In this document: positions 1-5,051 of the stretch, in pieces
How the letters are laid out: every line of letters begins with the position of its first letter
Position numbering within the stretch: the first letter of the stretch is position 1
Source: Aquificaceae bacterium
Lineage (GTDB): Bacteria; Aquificota; Aquificia; Aquificales; Aquificaceae
Direction: 5' to 3'
DNA length: 5,972 bases
Assembly (NCBI GenBank): GCA_027014185.1
Contig: JALWEK010000001.1
Span: 1 to 5,972, forward strand
The notes under the pieces: generated by a model
Database searches by the model: none
What the model was told of the DNA's origin: nothing
What the model saw: the letters and a program-made list of their open reading frames with translations, nothing else
Made by a program: the position numbers and the translations under genes

Positions 1-1
1 C

Positions 2-286
2 GGGACAGGGTATTCGTCCCTGGCGTACCTGAAGATACTGCCCGTAGATATTCTGAAGATAGACACCTCCTTCGTGAGGGATATAGACAGGGATCCGAAC
101 GACAGGGCTATAGTGAACGCCATAGTCCAGCTTGCAAAGAACCTGGGCCTTCAGGTCACCGCAGAGGGTATAGAGAACGAGAAACACCTCGAGATCCTCA
201 AGGGTATGGGTTGCGACTTCGGTCAGGGATATTTCCTATCCAAACCTCTTCCTGAGGAGGAGATCGCTCAGATCCTTGGGCTATAA
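2..286 (+). CDS. EAL-domain protein, probable cyclic-di-GMP phosphodiesterase (C-terminal fragment)
   Basis: The reading frame is already open at the left edge and gives 94 residues, so the 5' part is missing. The visible part is the second half of an EAL domain, the family that hydrolyses the second messenger cyclic-di-GMP to pGpG. It begins inside the DFG-x-GYSSL loop (GTGYSSL, fragment residues 1-7). It then shows the KID motif with its metal-binding-type Asp (19-21) and SFV, the AEGIE motif (54-58), and the terminal GQGYFLSKPLP segment (74-84) with the conserved Gln. These motifs are intact, so the visible half has no sign of inactivation; the EAL signature itself lies outside the window. 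The protein ends soon after the domain, so EAL is C-terminal, and sensory or GGDEF domains may lie upstream but cannot be seen. The TAA stop is in the same frame as leuS, 9 bases before its start codon. Confidence 0.93.
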   Translation, partial: GTGYSSLAYLKILPVDILKIDTSFVRDIDRDPNDRAIVNAIVQLAKNLGLQVTAEGIENEKHLEILKGMGCDFGQGYFLSKPLPEEEIAQILGL

Positions 287-287
287 T
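282..287 (+). promoter_or_regulatory. Possible -10 element for leaderless leuS
   Basis: An exact TATAAT hexamer overlaps the stop codon of the EAL gene and ends 8 bases before the leuS ATG. Normal sigma-70-type spacing would put the transcript start at about 294-296, at or within two bases of the ATG. There is no Shine-Dalgarno sequence in the 9-base gap. No good -35 hexamer is seen 16-18 bases upstream, which weakens the call. This is inference from position only. Confidence 0.3.
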
Positions 288-295
288 TCTTACTG

Positions 296-2098
296 ATGAC
301 CAAGAGGTTCGATCCAAGATCTATAGAGGAGAAGTGGCAGAAAGTTTGGGAAGAGGAAGGCGTTTTTAAAGCTAAGGATTTTGAAGGGGACAAGTTCTAC
401 GTACTCGAGATGTTCCCCTATCCCTCTGGAAGGATACATATGGGGCACGTGAGGAACTACACCATCGGGGACGCTTTGGCGAGGTTCCTGAGGATGAAGG
501 GCTACAACGTTCTTCATCCTATGGGCTGGGACGCCTTCGGTCTACCGGCAGAGAACGCAGCCATAAAGCATGGAATACATCCGGCCAAGTGGACCTACGA
601 GAACATAGATAACATGAGGAGGGAGCTCAAGCTCCTCGGCCTCTCCTACGACTGGGAGAGGGAGATAGCAACCTGTGACGCAGAGTACTACAGATGGAAC
701 CAGTGGATATTCCTGAAGATGTACGAAAAAGGCGTAGCATACAGAAAGACGGCTGTCGTAAACTGGTGTCCCCACGACGAGACGGTACTTGCGAACGAGC
801 AGGTGATAGAAGGCAAGTGCTGGAGATGCGGGACCCCTGTGGTTCAGAGGGAGATACCCTCCTGGTTCCTGAAGATAACCGATTACGCCGAGCGTCTTTT
901 AGAGGATCTCAAGAAGCTCGAAGGTAAGTGGCCCGAGAGGGTGATCGCCCAGCAGAGGAACTGGATAGGCAGGTCCGAGGGAGCTATCTTGAAGTTCTTC
1001 GTAGGAGAGAGAGCTATAGAGGTATTCACCACAAGGCCCGACACGGTGTTCGGGGCAACCTTCATGGTCCTGGCACCCGAGCATCCCCTTACCCTGGAGC
1101 TCGCTAAAGAGGGGGGGAAGCTAGCGGAGGTTGAGGAGTTTCTGGAGAAGGTCAGATCCCAATCCACCAGGGAGAGGACAACCGCCCAGGATAAGGAGGG
1201 CGTGTTCTTAGGAGTTTACGCAAAGAACCCAGCAAACGGCAGGGATATCCCCGTATGGACAGCTAACTACGTCCTCTTCGAGTACGGAACCGGGGCGATA
1301 ATGGCCGTCCCCGCCCACGATCAGAGGGACTGGGAGTTCGCAAAGAAATATGGGATAGATATAATCCCCGTGATACTGCCGGAAGATGAAGACTGGGACT
1401 TTGAGAAGGGGGCCTACGAAGGGAAGGGGAGACTCGTGAACTCGGACGGCTTCGACGGGATAGATAGCGAGGAGGCGAAGAGGGAGATAACGAGATGGCT
1501 GAAAGAAAAGGGCCTCGGAGATTTCAAGGTAACCTACAGGCTGAGGGACTGGAACATCTCAAGGCAGCGATACTGGGGAACCCCTATACCCATCGTTTAC
1601 TGCGAAAGGTGCGGAACCGTCCCGGTCCCGGAAAAGGATCTGCCGGTAAAGCTCCCCCTCGAAGTTAAGTTCACCGGAAGGGGGAACCCGCTCGAGACCT
1701 CCGAAGAGTTCGTAAAGACCACCTGCCCCAAATGTGGAGGGCCGGCGAGGAGGGAAACGGACACGATGGACACCTTCTTTGACTCCTCCTGGTACTTCCT
1801 CAGATACTGCGATCCCAAAAACGAGGAAAAACCCTTTGATAAGGGTAAGACCGACTACTGGATGCCGGTTGACGTCTACATAGGTGGCATAGAGCACGCC
1901 GTTCTGCACCTGCTGTATGCGAGGTTCTTCCAGAAGTTTCTCAAAGATATAGGCCTGGTGAGGGACGATGAGCCCTTCGAGACCCTGGTCACCCAGGGTA
2001 TGGTCCTGAAGAAATGGGTCAGCATAGGAAGGCTCTTGGAGTATCTCGGCCTATCCGAGGATGACGAGGTAGATCTCTTGAAGAAAAAGCTCCTTTAG
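296..2098 (+). CDS. leuS: Leucyl-tRNA synthetase alpha subunit (N-terminal half of a split LeuRS)
   Basis: This class I synthetase subunit activates leucine and carries the editing domain. In 600 residues it shows the family N-terminus, the HIGH-type motif HMGH (48-51), and [13 protein letters not shown] (77-89). A zinc-binding insertion follows with C158, C175 and C178. The CP1 editing domain includes TTRPDT (245-250), [15 protein letters not shown] (331-345) and the region between. Next are the [16 protein letters not shown] core (417-432), paired CxxC knuckles (C436/C439 and C477/C480), and TQGMV (566-570). The protein stops about 30 residues later, inside what is the leucine-specific insertion of one-piece enzymes. 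KMSKS, the anticodon-binding domain and the C-terminal domain are therefore absent. This is the split architecture known from Aquifex aeolicus (alpha about 634, beta about 289 residues); this alpha chain is somewhat shorter. The beta gene is not in the window. The start is forced: an in-frame TAA lies 9 bases upstream and there is no other ATG between. Confidence 0.96.
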   Translation: MTKRFDPRSIEEKWQKVWEEEGVFKAKDFEGDKFYVLEMFPYPSGRIHMGHVRNYTIGDALARFLRMKGYNVLHPMGWDAFGLPAENAAIKHGIHPAKWTYENIDNMRRELKLLGLSYDWEREIATCDAEYYRWNQWIFLKMYEKGVAYRKTAVVNWCPHDETVLANEQVIEGKCWRCGTPVVQREIPSWFLKITDYAERLLEDLKKLEGKWPERVIAQQRNWIGRSEGAILKFFVGERAIEVFTTRPDTVFGATFMVLAPEHPLTLELAKEGGKLAEVEEFLEKVRSQSTRERTTAQDKEGVFLGVYAKNPANGRDIPVWTANYVLFEYGTGAIMAVPAHDQRDWEFAKKYGIDIIPVILPEDEDWDFEKGAYEGKGRLVNSDGFDGIDSEEAKREITRWLKEKGLGDFKVTYRLRDWNISRQRYWGTPIPIVYCERCGTVPVPEKDLPVKLPLEVKFTGRGNPLETSEEFVKTTCPKCGGPARRETDTMDTFFDSSWYFLRYCDPKNEEKPFDKGKTDYWMPVDVYIGGIEHAVLHLLYARFFQKFLKDIGLVRDDEPFETLVTQGMVLKKWVSIGRLLEYLGLSEDDEVDLLKKKLL

Positions 2099-2105
2099 GA
2101 GGTGA
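2097..2105 (+). promoter_or_regulatory. Strong Shine-Dalgarno for the 108-residue gene
   Basis: AGGAGGTGA, a nearly complete complement of the 16S rRNA 3' end, overlaps the last two bases of the leuS stop codon. It lies 6 bases before the ATG at 2112. It fixes that start over the second in-frame ATG at 2118, and implies efficient independent ribosome loading after leuS. Confidence 0.85.
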
Positions 2106-2111
2106 GCTGAT

Positions 2112-2438
2112 ATGGGTATGAGTCAGGAGTTTCAGATCGGTATCAACCTTATCAAGAGGTTCAGGGAAACCCTCGAGCAGATAGCCAGCTCAAACTCCCC
2201 GGAGGAGGCGAAGCCTCTGATAGAGAGCATAAAGCATCCCATACTCGGAGCGATGGCCCAGATAAAGGTGGGCGAGGGACCCCTCAAGGAGGAGATCCTG
2301 AGCTCTCTAGCCGTGGTAGTTTCCAACTTCAGGGAGCTTGAGGACTTCTCCGCACTGAAATCGGCTATACCAGAGGTTCTGAACATGGTGGAGCAGGCTG
2401 AGAGGCTCGCCCAGGAAGGCGCCCAGAAGGAAGGCTGA
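2112..2438 (+). CDS. Conserved-looking small helical protein of unknown function
   Basis: I do not recognise this 108-residue protein. It is rich in Glu, Leu, Ala and Ser, has no Cys or Trp, and reads as almost entirely alpha-helical. A first helix spans about 5-27, then a proline-marked loop (NSPEEAKPL, 28-36), a helix and turn (37-54), a helix through LKEEILSSLAVVV (58-70), and a last helix with a charged, glutamine-rich tail (80-108). There is no signal peptide, membrane segment or obvious metal or nucleotide motif, so it is probably a soluble cytoplasmic protein. It sits 13 bases after leuS alpha with a very strong Shine-Dalgarno, and its TGA overlaps the pyrC ATG by one base, so it is probably translationally coupled to pyrC. 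A role as a small partner or assembly protein for a neighbour is possible but untested. Its ribosome site and tight packing make it a convincing real gene. Confidence 0.82.
   Translation: MGMSQEFQIGINLIKRFRETLEQIASSNSPEEAKPLIESIKHPILGAMAQIKVGEGPLKEEILSSLAVVVSNFRELEDFSALKSAIPEVLNMVEQAERLAQEGAQKEG
2427..2434 (+). promoter_or_regulatory. Shine-Dalgarno for pyrC inside the upstream gene
   Basis: AAGGAAGG lies in the last codons of the 108-residue gene. Its AAGGA part is 6 bases from the pyrC ATG at 2438. With the one-base stop/start overlap, it supports translational coupling of the two genes. Confidence 0.6.
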
Positions 2439-3709
2439 TGCTCAAGTACCTGATAAAGGGAGGGACCCTGATAGACCCCTCCCAGGAGCTCCTGGGTGTT
2501 TACGACCTTCTCATAGAGGGCGACAGGATAAGCAGGGTAGAGGAGGACATATTCGAACCTGAGGCTGAGATAATAGATGCCAGGGGTCTGATAGTAGCGC
2601 CCGGCTTCGTTGATCTTCACGTTCATCTGAGGGATCCGGGCCAGACCTACAAAGAGGATATCCTCAGCGGCTCCAAAGCGGCGGTTGCCGGTGGCTTTAC
2701 CACGGTCGTCTGCATGCCCAACACAGATCCTCCCATAGACTCCCCTCACGTGGCCGAGTACGTAATAAGCAAGGCCAACTGCTACGGCCTGTGTAGGGTG
2801 CTTCCCGCGGGAACCATCACCAAGGGAAGGAAGGGTAGAGAGATCTCCGACTTCTGGGCGCTCAAAGAGGCCGGATGTGTTGCCTTTACCGACGACGGAT
2901 CCCCTGTGATGGACTCGGATGTGATGAGGAAAGCCCTGGAGCTATCAGCCCAGCTGGGTGTCCCTGTAATGGACCACTGCGAGGACAATTCGCTCGCCAC
3001 CGGAGACCTGAACGAGGGAGAGGTATCCGCACTTACGGGGATCTTGCCGAGGCCGCCGGAAGCTGAGGACGTGCTGAACGCTAGGGACTGCATCCTCTCC
3101 CTCTACACAGGGGGACACGTGCACCTGCAACATCTGACCACATCGCTCGGAGTTGATATAGTCAGGTACTTTAAGGAGAAGGGGGCGAACGTAACCTGTG
3201 AGGTGAACCCTTACCATCTGCTCTTTACCGAAGAGGAGGTCCTGAGATCCGGAGCGAACGCCCGGGTGAACCCGCCCCTGCGGAAGGAGGAGGATATAAA
3301 GGCCCTGAGGGGCGCCATATCCGACGGGACGATAGACTGCGTGGCCACGGATCACGCCCCCCACGCCCAGTTCGAGAAGGGCAGGGTAGACGCGGCGATG
3401 CCCGGCATGATAGGGCTCCAGACGGCCCTGCCTATAATGCTCAGGCTGGTGTCCGAGGAGGTTCTATCCCTCTCTAGAATGATTGAGCTTATGTCTGTAA
3501 ACCCTGCTAGGATACTGGGGATAGAGGGTGGAACGCTTAGGGAGGGAGCTCCGGCGGATATAGTTCTGTTCGACATAAAGAAGGAGTGGGTTCTGAACGA
3601 AGAGACCAACTTCTCAAGGAGCAAGAACACGCCGCTCTGGGGTAAGAAGCTTACCGGAAAGGTGATCTACACTATAAAAGGGGGAAGGATAGTTTATAAA
3701 GATAATTAG
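2438..3709 (+). CDS. pyrC: Dihydroorotase, class I (Aquifex type)
   Basis: It catalyses reversible cyclisation of N-carbamoyl-L-aspartate to dihydroorotate, the third step of de novo pyrimidine synthesis, in the cytoplasm. The 423-residue amidohydrolase has the metal site in full. It shows HVHLRDPG (61-68, ligands H61 and H63, substrate Arg R65), MPNTDPP (93-99) and TDDG with D153. It continues with MDHCED (H180, C181), HVHLQHL with H232, NPPLR (278-282), and ATDHAPH with catalytic D305 (303-309). These positions coincide with those I recall for the A. aeolicus enzyme (422 residues), where the Cys after the fourth ligand reaches the zinc in the isolated enzyme and activity depends on complex formation with aspartate transcarbamoylase. 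The C-terminal strand region (APADIVLFD, 371-379) returns to the beta-sandwich. Length is normal and no key residue is missing. pyrB is not nearby. Allantoinase or hydantoinase is less likely given the DPG and TDHAPH motifs. Confidence 0.97.
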   Translation: MLKYLIKGGTLIDPSQELLGVYDLLIEGDRISRVEEDIFEPEAEIIDARGLIVAPGFVDLHVHLRDPGQTYKEDILSGSKAAVAGGFTTVVCMPNTDPPIDSPHVAEYVISKANCYGLCRVLPAGTITKGRKGREISDFWALKEAGCVAFTDDGSPVMDSDVMRKALELSAQLGVPVMDHCEDNSLATGDLNEGEVSALTGILPRPPEAEDVLNARDCILSLYTGGHVHLQHLTTSLGVDIVRYFKEKGANVTCEVNPYHLLFTEEEVLRSGANARVNPPLRKEEDIKALRGAISDGTIDCVATDHAPHAQFEKGRVDAAMPGMIGLQTALPIMLRLVSEEVLSLSRMIELMSVNPARILGIEGGTLREGAPADIVLFDIKKEWVLNEETNFSRSKNTPLWGKKLTGKVIYTIKGGRIVYKDN

Positions 3710-3710
3710 C

Positions 3711-4172
3711 ATGGGAATATTTAAAGAAGATCTTATAAACTTCGGCAACCTTATAGACACAGAGGTAGAGGTAAAGCTGAGTCCGGAGGACTTCAAGAGG
3801 GTCTTCCAGGACCTCGACTTTGAGTTCTCCGAGGGACTTGCGAAGATACGGGGGAAGAAGAAGGGGCTTCTATTCAAGAGAGGTTTCGAGTTCAGGGGAT
3901 CTCAGGATGAGAAGAAGGTTTACAACGTGAGGGAGTTTGAGACCCTCGATATGGGTGTATATCTAAAGATCATCTCCCCCCAAGGCATAGAGGAGCTCGA
4001 GAAGAGGGGAATGGAAAGGGATGGAGAGTACCTGAAGATCAGCGTCTTCGAAGTGCTCAAGAGGTCCGAAATATACAAGAACGTACCCGACGCGTTCAAG
4101 GACAGACTGATCATAAAGAGGTACAAGATAAAGGATGGCGCCCTCTCGGTTTTCATAACCGTGACCAAGTGA
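3711..4172 (+). CDS. Hypothetical protein, soluble alpha/beta, unknown function
   Basis: I do not recognise this 153-residue protein. It has no Cys or Trp and is rich in Lys, Glu and Phe, with alternating helix and strand character. The N-terminal helix and strand (1-23) lead to an acidic helical region around SPEDFKRVFQDLDFEF (24-39). A basic patch follows (45-57, KIRGKKKGLLFKR). A beta-like stretch spans 66-90 (KVYNVREFETLDMGVYLKII), then a helical charged region (92-125), and it ends in strand-like IKRYKIKDGALSVFITVTK (135-153). There is no signal peptide or membrane segment. It starts one base after the pyrC stop and ends 12 bases before the fumarase gene. The ATG is the only ordinary start possible, because an in-frame TAG lies 21 bases upstream, and no Shine-Dalgarno precedes it. 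Upstream bases are AT-rich. Function cannot be inferred; the basic patch could bind nucleic acid or an acidic partner, but this is speculation. Confidence 0.78.
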   Translation: MGIFKEDLINFGNLIDTEVEVKLSPEDFKRVFQDLDFEFSEGLAKIRGKKKGLLFKRGFEFRGSQDEKKVYNVREFETLDMGVYLKIISPQGIEELEKRGMERDGEYLKISVFEVLKRSEIYKNVPDAFKDRLIIKRYKIKDGALSVFITVTK

Positions 4173-4178
4173 TATACT
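4150..4178 (+). promoter_or_regulatory. Candidate extended -10 promoter for a leaderless fumarase transcript
   Basis: TTTTCA (4150-4155, four of six matches to TTGACA) is followed, after a 17-base spacer, by TATACT (4173-4178, five of six). TG lies at 4170-4171, giving the extended -10 form TGATATACT. The standard distance from the -10 hexamer puts the first transcribed base at 4185, which is the A of the fumarase ATG. The gap contains no Shine-Dalgarno. The call rests on sequence pattern only. Confidence 0.42.
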
Positions 4179-4184
4179 TTTGCC

Positions 4185-4742
4185 ATGGAGAAGAGGATAA
4201 CCACGCCACTCACAGACGAGGTTGTGGAGAGCCTGAGGGCTGGGGACAAGGTCCTGATAACGGGATACATATACACGGCAAGGGATGCGGCCCACAAGAG
4301 GATGGTGGAGGCCCTCGAGAAAGGAGAGAAGCTCCCCGTGGATCTCGAAGGTCAGATAATCTACTACGTAGGACCAACACCGCCGAAGCCAGGTCAGGTC
4401 ATAGGCTCCGCCGGACCTACCACAGCCATAAGGATGGACAAGTACGTGGAACCCCTCCTCAAGCTCGGCCTGAAGGGTATGATAGGGAAGGGGTACCGCT
4501 CTCCCCAGGTTAAGGAGCTTCTCAAAAAGTACAAAGCCGTTTACTTCGCCGCCGTTGGAGGGGTAGCCACCTTACTCCAGAAACACATAAAGTCTTCTGA
4601 ACTCGTAGCCTACGAGGATCTGGGAACCGAAGCGATAAGGAAGCTCTACGTTGAGGACTTTCCAGTTATAGTTGCGAACGACGCGTACGGAGGGGACATA
4701 TTCGAGGAGGGCAGGAAGAAGTACGCCAAAATTGAGATCTAA
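4185..4742 (+). CDS. Class I fumarate hydratase, beta (C-terminal) subunit
   Basis: This is the small subunit of the two-subunit, iron-sulfur class I fumarase, which interconverts fumarate and L-malate. In Aquificales that step belongs to the reductive citric acid cycle. All 185 residues fit the Fumerase_C family. It shows TGYIYTARDAAHKRM (26-40), with the conserved Arg-Asp-x-x-His, and YYVGPTPPKPG (60-70). It then has GSAGPTTAIRMD (74-85), GKG (101-103), AAVGGVATLL (122-131) and a closing EDFPVIVANDAYG (157-169). The [4Fe-4S] cluster is carried by the alpha subunit, whose gene is not in the window. The length is normal for a separate beta subunit. The start is forced: the previous gene's TGA is in frame and only TAT ACT TTT GCC separates it from ATG. 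The closely related L-tartrate dehydratase beta (TtdB) cannot be excluded by sequence alone, but fumarase fits an autotrophic thermophile better. Its stop codon overlaps that of the converging minus-strand gene. Confidence 0.93.
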   Translation: MEKRITTPLTDEVVESLRAGDKVLITGYIYTARDAAHKRMVEALEKGEKLPVDLEGQIIYYVGPTPPKPGQVIGSAGPTTAIRMDKYVEPLLKLGLKGMIGKGYRSPQVKELLKKYKAVYFAAVGGVATLLQKHIKSSELVAYEDLGTEAIRKLYVEDFPVIVANDAYGGDIFEEGRKKYAKIEI

Positions 4743-5047
4743 TACTCGATAGGGTCGTCCCCGTGGGGAACCCACACCTCCTTAAAGAACTTCCTCTCGT
4801 CCTTGATGAAGGGCTTTCCCTTGTAAGCGGCAAGCTCGAAGATCTTGAAGGTGTCCCAGTCCTGAGGGATCTCGGGCCTCCTCTTCTTTATACCTTCTCC
4901 CTAAATGGGCTATGCGTTTGAATACGGCGTATTTGAGGGCCTCCACTATTTCCCTATAGCCCCTGCCGTCTCCTCAGGATAGCCGAGCTTGAGAGCCCTG
5001 CACTTCTGGATCGCTGCCATCTTCGGGAACCTGTTCACGTAGGGCAT
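4739..5047 (-). pseudogene. Small gene of about 102 codons broken by two compensating frameshifts (or sequence errors)
   Basis: Reading the minus strand from ATG at 5047, an open frame starts MPYVNRFPKMAAIQKCRALK and continues to about residue 28, then reaches TAG at 4948-4946. From about 4964 coding character moves to another frame (RGYREIVEALKYAVFKRIAH, then LGRRYKEEE), good to about 4878. From there it returns to the first frame as PEIPQDWDTFKIFELAAYKG and on to HGDDPIEY and TAG at 4741-4739. The first shift behaves like one lost base near 4964-4966 and the second like one extra base near 4877-4890, in an AG-rich run. The span of 309 bases is an exact multiple of three, and the repaired product is about 102 residues. 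The middle of the first frame holds three stops. I do not recognise the family; the product would be small, soluble, charged and aromatic-rich at its end. It follows the CCG-domain gene by 4 bases, so it was probably co-transcribed with it. True pseudogene and assembly error are both possible. Confidence 0.72.
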
Positions 5048-5051
5048 ACTC

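Noticed and set aside
2040..2438. Possibility that leuS is full length and only appears truncated by a frameshift
   Set aside because: No frame after 2098 gives KMSKS or anticodon-binding domain sequence; a distinct gene with its own Shine-Dalgarno follows at once.
2132..2749. Open frame of 205 codons on the minus strand opposite the 108-residue gene and pyrC
   Set aside because: It crosses two strongly supported plus-strand genes, has no family-like motif, and arises from stop-poor antisense codons of this G+C-balanced, AGG-rich sequence.
4169..4513. Open frame of 114 codons overlapping the start of the fumarase gene in another frame
   Set aside because: It has a low-complexity Arg/Gly/Asp-rich translation typical of an out-of-frame shadow of a real gene.
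4759..4768. CCCCGTGGGG palindrome near the convergent gene ends, considered as a terminator
   Set aside because: The loop would be only two bases, there is no T-tract on either side, and it encodes conserved-looking PHGDD residues of the small minus-strand gene.
4870..4970. Programmed ribosomal frameshifting in the small minus-strand gene
   Set aside because: It would need two opposite shifts within about 90 bases, and no classic slippery heptamer plus structure is evident at either point; error or mutation is simpler.
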